Origin: DATLLN01 sp963809205
GTDB taxonomy: Bacteria > Actinomycetota > Thermoleophilia > Gaiellales > JAICJC01
Direction of reading: 5' to 3'
Assembly (NCBI GenBank): GCA_963809205.1
Contig: CAWEIS010000025.1
Coordinates: 434,001-498,000 of the forward strand
Length of the DNA: 64,000 nt
Shown here: positions 11,718-20,656 of the stretch, one piece after another
Position numbering within the stretch: the stretch's first letter is position 1
How the letters are laid out: each line of letters begins with the position of its first letter
The notes under the pieces: generated by a model
Seen by the model: the letters and a program-made list of their open reading frames with translations, nothing else
Database searches by the model: none
What the model was told of the DNA's origin: nothing
Translations under genes and position numbers: made by a program

Positions 11718-12465
11718 AGCGATGGCAGCTGGCAGCCGGGGCCGCCGGGGGAGCGGCCGCGCTCTGGGCGTACTACAACGGCCAGGCCCCGAAGCCCCAG
11801 GCGTTCGGGCGGACGTTCATCGGCACGCCCGGGCAGGGCACCCTGATGGCGCTGACGTACGACGACGGCCCGAACACGGCGTGGACGCCGGCAGCTGCTG
11901 GAGGTGCTCGCAAAGCACGACGTGAAGGCGACCTTCTTCACGATCGGCGAATACGCCGCGCCAGCAGCCCGCGCTGCTGCGCGAGGTTGCCGCCGCCGGG
12001 CATGCGATCGGCAACCACACCTTTCACCACGTCTCGATGCCGTTGCACACCGACGAGACGATCCGCCGTGAGCTGCGGATGACCACCGAGGCGATCGAGG
12101 ACGCCGGCGTCGAGATGGCCAAGGTGCAGGGCAGGCGGCTGATGCGTCCGCCGTACGGGCGCCGCCGGCCGGGAACGCTGCGCGTGCTCCGCGAGGAGGG
12201 CTACGTGCCGGTCGTCTGGTCGGTCACGCTGTGGGACTGGAGCAAGCGTGTGACGACCGAGAAGATCATGCGCAAGGCCGAGAAGCAGATCAAGGGCGGC
12301 GACGTGATCCTGCTGCACGACGGCTGCAACGAGGCCATGGGCTGGGACCGCAGCCACTCCGTCGAGGCGACCGACCTGATCCTCACGCAGTGGAAGCAGC
12401 AGCAGGGGATGGAGTTCGTCACCGTGCCTGAGATGATCGAGGCGACCGGGTTCGAGGTGCCGTGA
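11714..12465 (+). CDS. Polysaccharide deacetylase (NodB homology domain; frameshifts near 11890 and 11965)
   Basis: Carbohydrate esterase family 4. A short N-terminal signal or anchor (MKRWQLAAGAAGGAAALWAY) precedes the NodB fold: motif 1 LTYDDGPN (catalytic and metal Asp), motif 2 HTFHHVS (metal His pair), motif 3 RPPYGR, and motif 5 LLHDG. Single extra bases near 11890 (WTP-QLLEVLA) and 11965 (AA-QQPALLRE) split it. About 250 residues when repaired. It probably removes N-acetyl groups from a cell-surface polysaccharide. It overlaps both neighbours by 4 bases, so it is co-expressed with the glycosyltransferases around it. Confidence 0.88.
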
Positions 12466-13712
12466 GGCTCGCGGTCTGGCACGGCTACCTGCTGGCGGGC
12501 ACGGGCTCGAACGTGTTCGCCCGCGAGCTGACGCGGCAGTGGTCGGCGGCGGGACACGACGTCACGGTCTTCTCGCAGGATCCGCACCCCGAGCGCTTCG
12601 ACCTCGGCGGGGCGGCGACCGTGCGCCCGGACGTCGGCGGGTTGCTGCCAACGTTCGTGATCGACGACTACGAGGGCTACCGCGTCGAGCTGGTGCAGAA
12701 CCTGAGCCGCGCCGAGCTCGACGAGTGGGCGGCCGCGAACGCCGCCGCGATCCGCGAGCACGGGCCGTTCGACCTGGTGTCCGCCGACCACGTGGTGATG
12801 GGCGGGCCGGTCGCCGCCGCCTCGGGCATGCCCTACACCGTGATCGTCCACGGCTCCGAGCTCGAGTACTCGATGCGCGGCAACGACGACCTGTCAGCGT
12901 GGGGCGGCGAGACGCTGCACGACGCGCGGGCCGTGATCGTCGGCTCCGAGCACATCCGCTCGGCGCTCACCGAGATCGTCGGCCCGGTGGACAACGTGCA
13001 TACGGTGCCGCCCGGGGTGGACGTCGAGCTGTGGGTGCCGCAGCCGCGCGAGCAGGCGTTGGCCGGGCTGCTCGAGGAGGCCCGCAACGATCCGCCGAAC
13101 CCCGGCAACCGCAACGAGCGCCTCCCCGACGAGGGCAACGCGGAACGGCTGGAGGCGTTCCTGGCCGGCGATCGGTCGACTGTTGTCTACTTCGGCAAGC
13201 TGATCGAGAACAAGGGCGTGCAGGTGCTGCTGGACGCCCTGCGCGAGGTGGACGCCCGCGCGGTGATCGTCGGCTTCGGACCCGACCGGCCGAAGTTCGA
13301 GCAGCAGGTGGAGGGTATGCCCGTGCTGTTCACCGGGCCGTTCGAGCACCGGCACCTGGTGCACCTGCTGGCGTTCGCCGACGTCTCGGTGGTGCCGTCG
13401 ATCTTCCCCGAGGCGTTCGGCATGGTCGCCGCCGAGTCTGCGGCGGCCGGCTGCCCGCCGATCGTTGCCCGGCACTCCGGGCTGGCAGAGGTGGCGGCCG
13501 GGCTGGAGCAGGCCTACCCGGACGGCATGGGGCAGCTGGCGGGGTTCACGAGCGGAGACAGCGCCGAGCTGGCGGAGCGGATCGGCGAGGTGCTGTCGCT
13601 GCCGGACGACCGCCGTGCCGAGCTGCGCGAGGCGGCCCGCCGGGCCTGCGTCGAGCGGTGGAGCTGGTCGAGCGTCGCGCGGCGGATCCTCGCGGCGAGC
13701 ACGCCGGAGTGA
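12462..13712 (+). CDS. Glycosyltransferase family 4
   Basis: The 416-residue protein has the GT-B fold of GT4. The N-terminus MRLAVWHGYLLAGTGSNVF contains the acceptor-side glycine loop. The C-terminal half contains YFGKLIENKGVQVLLDA and the donor-binding E-x7-E element in FPEAFGMVAAESAAAG. An insert around residues 190-225 (NPGNRNERLPDEGN) is unusual in composition. Reads intact without frameshift. GTG 12462 overlaps the deacetylase stop; the stop overlaps the next GTG. It transfers an activated sugar onto an unknown lipid or polysaccharide. Confidence 0.88.
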   Translation: MRLAVWHGYLLAGTGSNVFARELTRQWSAAGHDVTVFSQDPHPERFDLGGAATVRPDVGGLLPTFVIDDYEGYRVELVQNLSRAELDEWAAANAAAIREHGPFDLVSADHVVMGGPVAAASGMPYTVIVHGSELEYSMRGNDDLSAWGGETLHDARAVIVGSEHIRSALTEIVGPVDNVHTVPPGVDVELWVPQPREQALAGLLEEARNDPPNPGNRNERLPDEGNAERLEAFLAGDRSTVVYFGKLIENKGVQVLLDALREVDARAVIVGFGPDRPKFEQQVEGMPVLFTGPFEHRHLVHLLAFADVSVVPSIFPEAFGMVAAESAAAGCPPIVARHSGLAEVAAGLEQAYPDGMGQLAGFTSGDSAELAERIGEVLSLPDDRRAELREAARRACVERWSWSSVARRILAASTPE

Positions 13713-14809
13713 CCTACGTGCCGGTGCCGCAGTATCCGTCCCGGCGGATGCCGCCTCGGCGGGCCGACGTCACGCAGCTCCTGGAGACGGTGATGTTCTG
13801 CGCGATCGCCACGGTGCTGATCGTGCGCACCGAGCTCTACCTGACGAACTACCCGCAGGTCGGCGGCAACGGCTTGCACATCGCGCACCTGCTCTGGGGC
13901 GGCCTGTTGATGCTGGTCGCGCTGAGCATCCTGCTGGCGTTCGTCGTGCAGTCGGCGCGGCGGGTGGCCGCGGTCCTGGGCGGCATCGGCCTGGGCCTGT
14001 TCATCGACGAGGTCGGCAAGTTCGTCACTTCTGACAACAACTACTTCTTCAAGCCGGCAGCGACGATCATCTACTGCTTCTTCGTTGCGTTCTTCCTGGT
14101 CATCCGTCAAGTTGAGCGGACGCGCGAGTTCACGCACCGCGAGTATCTGCTGAACACGATCGAGGCGGTCAAGGAGCTGCCGATGATGCGGATGAGCGAA
14201 GAGCGGCGGCAGCGGGCGCTGCGGATGCTGGAGCGCACGGATCCTGCCGATCCGCTGGTGCCGTACCTGCAGCGGATGCTGGATGACCCGCGCGCGGGGG
14301 TGACGCCGCACGTCGGACCGCTGACCCGCGCGGTGCACGCCGTGCAGGCCAGGCTCCGCGCGCTGGTCGCGCTGCCCGAATTCCGCTCGGGGATCATGGT
14401 CGTCTTCGCGGCTCACGTGGTCTTCTCCGCAGTCGGCGTGAGCGGGCTGCTCGCGATCACCGAGCCGCACCTGGCAACGCACAGGATCCCGAGGTCGTCC
14501 GGCATCCACAGCATTCCGTACACCGACGCCGACCGGCACTTCGTCCAGGTGGCGCTCGCCGTCTCGACGGCCGTCGCGATCGTGCTCACGCTGATCGGCA
14601 TCGAGCGGCTGCTACGCGGCAGGATGATCAGCGGCTATCTGATGCTGGAGTACGGGCTGCTGGTCTCGATCTTCCTGACCGAGGTCTTCGCGTTCGCCCA
14701 TTCGCAGTTCGCGGCGGCGCTGGGACTGGTGGTGAATCTGGTGCTCCTGGCGGTCGTGCGGTCGGCGCTGGCGCACGGGCACGACGGGATGGAATACTCC
14801 GTCCGGTGA
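13709..14809 (+). CDS. Polytopic membrane protein of unknown function
   Basis: 366 residues with about eight predicted membrane spans in two blocks: four in residues 20-135 (for example MLVALSILLAFVV, AATIIYCFFVAFFLVI) and four in 225-360 (SGIMVVFAAHVVFSAVGVSG, VALAVSTAVAIVLTLIG, YGLLVSIFLTEVFAFA, LVVNLVLLAVV). A charged cytoplasmic segment with Arg/Glu repeats (EERRQRALRMLERTD) lies between. The first block has GLFIDEVGKFVTSDNNYFF, a conserved-looking loop. Family not recognised. It is coupled to the GT4 gene and the Gly-rich protein; transport or polymerisation of an envelope glycan would fit the context. Confidence 0.65.
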   Translation: MTYVPVPQYPSRRMPPRRADVTQLLETVMFCAIATVLIVRTELYLTNYPQVGGNGLHIAHLLWGGLLMLVALSILLAFVVQSARRVAAVLGGIGLGLFIDEVGKFVTSDNNYFFKPAATIIYCFFVAFFLVIRQVERTREFTHREYLLNTIEAVKELPMMRMSEERRQRALRMLERTDPADPLVPYLQRMLDDPRAGVTPHVGPLTRAVHAVQARLRALVALPEFRSGIMVVFAAHVVFSAVGVSGLLAITEPHLATHRIPRSSGIHSIPYTDADRHFVQVALAVSTAVAIVLTLIGIERLLRGRMISGYLMLEYGLLVSIFLTEVFAFAHSQFAAALGLVVNLVLLAVVRSALAHGHDGMEYSVR

Positions 14810-15300
14810 ACGAGCACGAGCTGGTCGAGCGCGCCCAGGAGGGCTTGAACGAGGCGGGTGTCCAGGACACGGTCACCGCGGCCGGGATCTTCATGCCGCG
14901 CGGGCACTTCGGCGGCGCCTTCGCCGGCGGTCTGGTCGGCGACAGCGTCGGCGGCGCCCTCGGCGGCGGGATGGCCAGCTCGGTCGGCACCGGCTTCGGC
15001 GCGATGGCCGGCATGAAGGCGGTCGACGAGGCGTCGGGGCTGCCCGACCGCACCATCGTCGCAGTGTCAGCCTCGAAGGTCTACGGGTTCGACACCGAGC
15101 GCGGCCACGGTGGCCGCCATCCCACCGGGCTGATCTTCGCGCTCGACCGCGGCGACCTTGAGGCCAAGGTGCACCAGCGCGTCAACGTCCGGGTGCTCGA
15201 GCTGATCCACGGGCCGTCCGGCGATGCCGTCGAGCTCGAGGGCCCGAGGCTGCCCGGCTTCCACGCCGGCTCCGTGATCGACGCCCTGCACAACTCCTAG
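14806..15300 (+). CDS. Glycine-zipper-containing hypothetical protein
   Basis: 164 residues. Residues 35-70 hold a Gly-rich zipper-like stretch (GGAFAGGLVGDSVGGALGGG, then GTGFGAMAG), which can pack as a membrane hairpin. The C-terminal half looks soluble (VSASKVYGFDTERGHGG, VNVRVLELIHGPSGD). GTG 14806 overlaps the previous stop by four bases, making it the last member of the six-gene operon. Family not recognised; membrane insertion is inferred from composition only. Confidence 0.6.
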   Translation: MNEHELVERAQEGLNEAGVQDTVTAAGIFMPRGHFGGAFAGGLVGDSVGGALGGGMASSVGTGFGAMAGMKAVDEASGLPDRTIVAVSASKVYGFDTERGHGGRHPTGLIFALDRGDLEAKVHQRVNVRVLELIHGPSGDAVELEGPRLPGFHAGSVIDALHNS

Positions 15301-15306
15301 CCGGAC

Positions 15307-16122
15307 TCACAGGTAGCGCTCGACCAGCTCCCGGATGAAGGGGTTAAGCACATCCTGCGTATGGCCGTAGATCGAGCAGTGGCCCATACCCTCGAACTCG
15401 TGGTACTCGCCGTTGGCGGCCAGCTGCGCCACCTCGAGCCCGTCCTGCGGCGGGGCCTGCACGTCCTCGCTGAAGGCGATCACGTGCATCGGCACCGTGC
15501 AGCCGGGCAGGCTCGCCGTCTGGTCGTAGAGCAGGCACGCCTCCCACTGCGGGATCAGCGACTTCTCGTTGTCGTCGGTGGAGAGCCAGGACTCGAGGTC
15601 GGCCCGCAGCTTCGGCCACAGCTCGCGGTCGCCCAGCACCTTCGCCGGGTACATCATCGCCGCGTTGTGGACGACGGCCATCATCCCGTCGAGGTGGTTG
15701 CCCTCCTTGCGCCAGTCGATCTCGGCCTTCTGGTAGTCCCAGCCCCAGCCGGTGCTCAGCGCGCCGGTGCCCATCGTGATGCAGCAGCGCAGGAGATCGG
15801 GATAGTCGATCGCGACCTGCTGGACGATCGCCCCGCCCAGCGAGAGCCCGACGATCGCCACCGGCGGGTCGCAGATCGCCTCGATCACCTCGGCCGCGTC
15901 CCTGGCGAACGACTCCAGCGGCCAGGGCAGCGCGAGGTCGCACTCGGTCGCGCCGATGCCGCGGTTGTCGAACGTGGTGTTGCGGAAGTCCCCCTCGAAG
16001 AACGGGATCTGGTAGGGGTGCCAGTCCGTCGCCAGGCCGCCGCCGCCCGACACCCAGACGATGTCCGGCCCCTCGCCGTGCTGCACGCAGTGCAGCCGCG
16101 CCTCGGATCCCTGGACGATCAC
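15307..16122 (-). CDS. Alpha/beta hydrolase
   Basis: 271 residues in alpha/beta-hydrolase order: an oxyanion-side SGGGGLATDWHPYQ loop, FDNRGIGATEC, nucleophile elbow GLSLGGAIVQQ (Ser), acid in the VIAFSEDVQAP region, and catalytic His in MGHCSIYGH. The GTG at 16122 overlaps the upstream molybdoenzyme stop (GTGA), so the two are one transcript. In-frame sequence upstream of that GTG is only the shadow of the molybdoenzyme. Ester, lactone or C-C bond substrates are all possible. Confidence 0.85.
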   Translation of the reverse strand: MIVQGSEARLHCVQHGEGPDIVWVSGGGGLATDWHPYQIPFFEGDFRNTTFDNRGIGATECDLALPWPLESFARDAAEVIEAICDPPVAIVGLSLGGAIVQQVAIDYPDLLRCCITMGTGALSTGWGWDYQKAEIDWRKEGNHLDGMMAVVHNAAMMYPAKVLGDRELWPKLRADLESWLSTDDNEKSLIPQWEACLLYDQTASLPGCTVPMHVIAFSEDVQAPPQDGLEVAQLAANGEYHEFEGMGHCSIYGHTQDVLNPFIRELVERYL

Positions 16123-17192
16123 GACCCGGCTCTGACTGTGACCGTCACCCACTGCACGGCGTTGTTGCAGTAGCCGCCCGTGTTCCACACCGGCTCGAGC
16201 GGCTGCCGCCGGCCGGTCTCGTCGGTGGCGGCGCTGCACAGCTCGTAGCGTCCGGGGCCGTCTGGGCGCCACTCGTACGACCAGCCTGCCCACGCGTTGG
16301 GGCCGAGCGCCTCGCCGAGCCGCGCGGGCTCCCACGAGCGGCCGCCGTCCGCCGACACGTCGACCGACTCGATGCGCCCCCAGCCCGACCATGCGCGACC
16401 CTGCAGCTCGACGGCGCCGCCGTCGACGAACCGCTCGCGGGTCATGAAGTCGGGGATGCCCGGCGGCACCATCAGCGACCGGGGCAGCATGCGGGTGACG
16501 GGCGTTCCGGGGTCGTCATCGGAGACCCGGATCGTATAGGCCCGCGCCTGCTGGTACCCGTCGAACGGCTCGCTGACGACGCGGATCGAGCGCAGCCACT
16601 TGACGTTGGTCATGCCGTACCACCCTGGCACGACCAGCCGCAGGGGGTGGCCGTGCTGCGGGAGCAACGGCGCGCCGTTTGCCGTGTGCGCCAGCATCAC
16701 GTCGCCGGCCAGGGCATTGTCCAGGCTGAGGCTCCGCGCGTACGCCTGCTCGACCCCGCCGTCGATGCCGCGGTCGGCGCCCTCGAACACCACCTCGACG
16801 GCCTCGTCGAGCACCCCGGCGCGCTCCAGCACGTCGCGGACGCGCACGCCCGTCCACTCCGCGGTGCCCACCGCCTCCAGGTTCCACGGCTGGCTGACGA
16901 TCCTCGGCCGCACGCGGGCGCGGCCGTTTCCGGCGCACTCCATGGTCAGCGGCTGGGTGAACTGGGGCAGCCCGGCGAGGTCATCGAGCCCGAGCGAGAG
17001 CGGCTCGCGCACCGACCCGGTGACGTCCACCCGCCACCCCGCCGCGTCGGCGAACGGCACGTCGAAATGGATCAGCAGGTAGTGCAGTCCGGGCGGGGTC
17101 AGCGGGCGGCGCAGCGCCTCCAGCGGCGCCCCGTGGTTGCGCATCGCCAGCTGGATCTCGGCCTGGCTGAACTCGTCGGGCGAGGTCTCCAC
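16119..17192 (-). CDS. Sulfite oxidase-fold molybdopterin enzyme
   Basis: About 357 residues. The N-terminal oxidoreductase molybdopterin domain carries the single molybdenum-ligating Cys in LTMECAGNGR, followed by WTGVRVRDVLERAG, LPQHGHPLRLVVPGWYG and VKWLRSIRV. The C-terminal Mo-co dimerisation domain has GRAWSGWGRIESVDVS and TGGYCNNAVQWVTV. No heme domain and no clear Tat signal are visible, so it may be cytoplasmic. GTG 17192 is chosen because TAGGCT lies 7 bases upstream; GTG 17198 is the alternative. It oxidises sulfite or a related compound; which one is not determinable. Confidence 0.82.
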   Translation of the reverse strand: METSPDEFSQAEIQLAMRNHGAPLEALRRPLTPPGLHYLLIHFDVPFADAAGWRVDVTGSVREPLSLGLDDLAGLPQFTQPLTMECAGNGRARVRPRIVSQPWNLEAVGTAEWTGVRVRDVLERAGVLDEAVEVVFEGADRGIDGGVEQAYARSLSLDNALAGDVMLAHTANGAPLLPQHGHPLRLVVPGWYGMTNVKWLRSIRVVSEPFDGYQQARAYTIRVSDDDPGTPVTRMLPRSLMVPPGIPDFMTRERFVDGGAVELQGRAWSGWGRIESVDVSADGGRSWEPARLGEALGPNAWAGWSYEWRPDGPGRYELCSAATDETGRRQPLEPVWNTGGYCNNAVQWVTVTVRAGS

Positions 17193-17199
17193 CCCCACA

Positions 17200-17219
17200 A
17201 GCCTATCGGGGCGTAGGCT
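17200..17219. promoter_or_regulatory. Divergent pair of TAGGCT -10 boxes
   Basis: TAGGCT on the minus strand (17205-17200) lies 7 bases before GTG 17192. TAGGCT on the plus strand (17214-17219) lies 7 bases before GTG 17227. The two boxes are only 8 bases apart, so the -35 regions of each promoter lie inside the other's transcribed region, making mutual interference likely. Confidence 0.55.
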
Positions 17220-17226
17220 CCCACGT

Positions 17227-18102
17227 GTGCTCCACGAGATCCCCCTCGGCCGCGAGACCATCCACGGCCACTTCTCGGCGTCCCTGCCGCCTGTGCTGAC
17301 GGTCGATCCCGGCGACTCGGTGCGGTTCCAGGCGCTCGACGCCTGGTGGCGCTGGGTCGGCCCGGACGAGGACTACTTCGACTCGATCGATCCCGTGCTG
17401 GACGAGGGGCATCCGCTGACCGGCCCGATCGAGGTGCGCGGCGCACGCGCCGGCGACACGCTGGTCGTGCGGATGGACGAGGTCGCCGTCGGCTCCTGGG
17501 GCGAGACGCTGGCCGAGTCGCTGCGCGACCGCTGGCGGCTGGACGCCGCCGCCGGCGTTGGTGTGGACGATCGCGGCGCGGCGGTCTCGCTCGCGCCGTT
17601 CCTCGGCGTGGTCGGGATGCCGCCGCCCGAGCCCGGCGTCCACTCGACGATTCCGCCCCGCCGGTTCGGTGGCAACATGGACTGCAAGGAGCTGGTCGCC
17701 GGCACGACGCTGTACCTGCCGGTGCCGGTCGACGGCGCGCTGCTCTCCGCCGGCGATGGCCACGCGGCGCAGGGCGACGGCGAGGTGTCGGGAACGGCCA
17801 TCGAGTGTCCGCTCGACCGCGTCGTGCTGACGCTGGACGTCCGCACCGACCGGCCGCTCGAGCTTCCCGTCGCCCGCACGGACGACGCGTGGGTGACGCT
17901 CGCCTTCGACGAGGACCTCGGCCGGGCCGCGGACGACGCCCTGGGGGCGATGCTCGACCTGATGCAGCGCGAGCACGGCCTCGACCGCGACCACGCCTTC
18001 GCGCTGGCCAGCGTGGCCGTCGACCTGCGTGTCACGCAGATCGTGAACGGCGTCAAGGGCGTCCACGCAGTGCTGCGCGACGGTGCGATCCGCCTGGCCT
18101 GA
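17227..18102 (+). CDS. Acetamidase/formamidase family protein
   Basis: The 291-residue protein belongs to the FmdA/AmdA family that hydrolyses short amides. Visible signatures: DPGDSVRFQALDAWW near the N-terminus, GPIEVRGARAGDTLVVRMDEV, PRRFGGNMDCKELVAGTTLYLPV (metal/active region), LSAGDGHAAQGDGEVSGTAIE, and VNGVKGVHAVL at the end. The start is a leaderless-type GTG. The M20 peptidase follows after 12 bases, suggesting an amide or N-acyl catabolic unit. Confidence 0.9.
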   Translation: MLHEIPLGRETIHGHFSASLPPVLTVDPGDSVRFQALDAWWRWVGPDEDYFDSIDPVLDEGHPLTGPIEVRGARAGDTLVVRMDEVAVGSWGETLAESLRDRWRLDAAAGVGVDDRGAAVSLAPFLGVVGMPPPEPGVHSTIPPRRFGGNMDCKELVAGTTLYLPVPVDGALLSAGDGHAAQGDGEVSGTAIECPLDRVVLTLDVRTDRPLELPVARTDDAWVTLAFDEDLGRAADDALGAMLDLMQREHGLDRDHAFALASVAVDLRVTQIVNGVKGVHAVLRDGAIRLA

Positions 18103-18114
18103 CGGCGTGCCGCG

Positions 18115-19406
18115 GTGCTCCTGCGCGACCTGATCCGGATCGACACGTCGAATCCGCCCGGCCGCGCGACACCGGCGGCGATGCTGCTGAAGGACTACCT
18201 CGAGGCGAACGGCGTGGCCTGCGAGCTGGTGGCCCGCGACCCCGACCGGGCGAACCTGATCGCCTGCATTCCGGGCGCCGGCGAGGGGCCGTCGATGGCG
18301 CTGATCGGCCACACCGACGTGGTGCCGGCGAGCGCGGAGGACTGGCGCCACCCGCCGTTCTCGGGCCACCTCGACCGCGACGGTTTCCTGTGGGGGCGCG
18401 GCGCGGCGGACATGAAGAACGAGACGGCGACGCGGGCCGTGGCGATGGCCGCCCTGTCCCGCAGCGGCTTTCGCCCGGGCGGAGACCTCGTGTTCATCGC
18501 GGAGGCCGACGAGGAGGACGGCACCGAGCGCGTCGGCATGACCTGGCTGGTGCACGAGCGGCCGGACATCGGCACGGACTATGCGCTCAACGAGGGCTCG
18601 GCCGAGCGGCTGGTGCTCGCCGACGGCCGCACGGCGATCACCGTCAGCGTGGGCGAGAAGGCGGCGCTCGCGGTGCGCGTCACCGCCCCCTGGGTACGGC
18701 GGCCGCGACGACGATGCCCGGCGTCGCCGACGGATCGGTGCCGAGGTTGGCAACGCCGATCTCGCGGATCGCCGGGTACCGCCCGAGGCGGCGCCTGCTG
18801 CCCGAGACCGGCGAGCTGCTGGACGCGCTGGTCGGATCTGCGGACGGTGGTCTGGACTCGGCGATCGCAGAGCTGGAGGCGCTGAACCCGGCGTTCGCCG
18901 AGCTGCTGACGCCGCTGTTCGCCACGACGATCGCCCCCACCCGGCTACACCGTTCGCCGGCGCTGAACGTGATGCCCGCGCGGGCCAGCGTCGACTGCGA
19001 CTGCCGCCTGCTCCCCGGCGACTCCGAGGGCGACCTGCTGGGCGAACTGGCGGAGGCGCTGGGCGATGACGTCCCGCACGAAATCGAGATCATCGATGCC
19101 ACCCTGACCGGTGGCAGCATCTCGCCGGCCGAGTCACCGCTCTTCGAATTCTGCCGGGACTTCTTCGCCGCCAACGATCCTGCTGCGGTCGTCGTCCCGA
19201 CGATCCTCAACGGCTACACGGACTCGCACCCGATGCGCGAGGCCTTTGGCACCGTTGCCTACGGCGTGTGGCCGGTGCGACGCACCCCGTACGAGGTGGT
19301 GGCCGCCGGCGTCCACGGCGCCGACGAGCGGATCCACGTCGACGACCTGGGCTATGCGACCCGGTTCCACATCGAGGCCTACCGCGCGATCGGTGCGCTG
19401 CGCTGA
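18115..19406 (+). CDS. M20 family metallopeptidase (frameshift near 18690)
   Basis: ArgE/DapE/ACY1-type di-zinc hydrolase. Metal-binding HTDVVP and GRGAADMKNETA, the catalytic Glu pair in FIAEADEEDG, and a C-terminal VHGADERIHVDDLGYATRF (last ligand) are seen. A frame change in the run GCCCCCTGGG near 18690 splits it. The following segment reads GTAAATTMPGVADG where the family usually has G-T-G-G-H-A/S, so the conserved dimerisation-domain His is missing. That residue contributes to catalysis, so either the sequence is locally wrong or activity is impaired. About 430 residues when repaired. Confidence 0.8.
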
Positions 19407-19412
19407 ATCGGA

Positions 19413-19787
19413 TCAGGCCAGCGCGCGCTGCTTCAGGCGCTCGTATTCCTCGTCGGTGATCGCCCCGGTCGATCGGAGCTCGGCCAGTTTGGCGATCTCG
19501 TCGGCCGTCGACTGCGGGCTGCCGCCGCTCTCGACGCGCATCGCCTGCTCCATCACCCGCCGGTCGGCCGGCGTCAGCTTGGGGCGGGCGATCAAGTAGA
19601 CCAAGATCCCGACCAGCGGCAGCACGAACACAAACAGCAGCCAGCCGGCCTTGTGCCATCCGCTCAGGTCGTCGCGGCGGAAGACGTCCGCGAAGACGGC
19701 GATGAACATCCAGATCAGCATGAACCAGAAGAACAGGACGACCAGCGACTCGACGACGTCGATCACCGTGAACTCGAGCAGCACCAT
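19413..19787 (-). CDS. PLDc_N/SHOCT-domain membrane protein
   Basis: 124 residues. Residues 10-70 are a PLDc_N-type membrane hairpin (VVLFFWFMLIWMFIAVFADV, GWLLFVFVLPLVGILVYLIA), and the C-terminal ~30 residues are a SHOCT motif (EIAKLAELRSTGAITDEEYE, then KQRAL). Such proteins are common small membrane proteins of unknown role in actinobacteria. The ATG at 19787 follows the upstream membrane protein stop by a few bases, so the two are likely co-transcribed. Confidence 0.8.
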   Translation of the reverse strand: MVLLEFTVIDVVESLVVLFFWFMLIWMFIAVFADVFRRDDLSGWHKAGWLLFVFVLPLVGILVYLIARPKLTPADRRVMEQAMRVESGGSPQSTADEIAKLAELRSTGAITDEEYERLKQRALA

Positions 19788-19792
19788 GCCGA

Positions 19793-20422
19793 TCAGTCTC
19801 GCACAGCCACCGTCCGCCGCGACCGGTGGATCAGCTCCAGGGCCAGCGTGGCCTCGACCAGGCCCACCGCCACGCCGACCGCAGCCCCGAGCGCGGCGTT
19901 GGCCACGAACGCGGCGAACAGGGGATGGTCGCGATCGAGCACCGAGACCCCATGCACCAGCGCCGTCTCGATCGCGATCGGCAGCGTCACGCACCGCGCC
20001 GTCAGCCAGAACCGCGGCCGTACCAGCGCCGCCGACCGGCGGAGCGATGTGAACGCCGGCGCGCCCTCGGAGACGATCACCGCGCCGGACAGCGACAGGA
20101 ACGTGAACACGGCCAGTCCCGGCAGCACGAAGAACGCGACCCCGGCGGCCGTCAGCACCGATGTCACCAGGTCGGCGATCAGCAGCGACACCAGGGGCAG
20201 CCTGCGGATCGCCACGCCCAGCGTGCGGTGGGCGGCGCCGTGCTGGTGTTCGGCGACCGTGTGCTCGACCAGCCCGCCGAACAGCACCAGGCCGCCCGCG
20301 GACAGGCCCGCCGTCGCCGCGACGGCGACGCCCAGCGCCGACACCGCCGACCGCTCGTGGCCGCTCAGCTCGCCCGCCGCCAGCTGCACGACGGCCTCGA
20401 CGACGCCGGACAGCCCGAACAC
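19793..20422 (-). CDS. Multi-span membrane protein of unknown function (true start uncertain)
   Basis: 209 residues from GTG 20422, with about four or five hydrophobic segments (VSALGVAVAATAGLSAGGLV, LIADLVTSVLTAAGVAFFVL, GLAVFTFLSLSGAVIV, ANAALGAAVGVAVGLVEATL) and a glycerophosphoryl-permease-like pattern (LRRSAALVRPRFW). In-frame coding-like sequence continues upstream (TTAWVYRRAWATYRSRFWLV) without an ATG, GTG or TTG, so the real start may be non-canonical or hidden by an indel. Family not firmly recognised. Confidence 0.55.
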   Translation of the reverse strand: MFGLSGVVEAVVQLAAGELSGHERSAVSALGVAVAATAGLSAGGLVLFGGLVEHTVAEHQHGAAHRTLGVAIRRLPLVSLLIADLVTSVLTAAGVAFFVLPGLAVFTFLSLSGAVIVSEGAPAFTSLRRSAALVRPRFWLTARCVTLPIAIETALVHGVSVLDRDHPLFAAFVANAALGAAVGVAVGLVEATLALELIHRSRRTVAVRD

Positions 20423-20611
20423 GACGATCCCGATCGCCGTGACCAGCCAGAACCGCGATCGGTACGTCGCCCACGCGCGGCGGTAGACCCACGCGGTGGT
20501 CAGCGCCGGCGGCTCAGTCGTGGCGGTGCTCGCTCGGCAGCGAAGCGCCCTCGATGGGACCGTCGGTCACCGCTCGATTGTCGCACACCGGCCCTCCGTC
20601 CGGCCTCGGCC

Positions 20612-20632
20612 AACGGTGTTGACAACAGCGTT
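20612..20632. promoter_or_regulatory. Putative TetR operator overlapping -35
   Basis: AACGGTGTT-GAC-AACAGCGTT is a 9-bp inverted repeat with one mismatch around GAC. It contains TTGACA (20619-20624), a -35-like hexamer, 25 bases before ATG 20657. This position fits autorepression of the TetR-amidase operon. Confidence 0.5.
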
Positions 20633-20656
20633 GCGATGTGGCACCCTGCGCCGATC

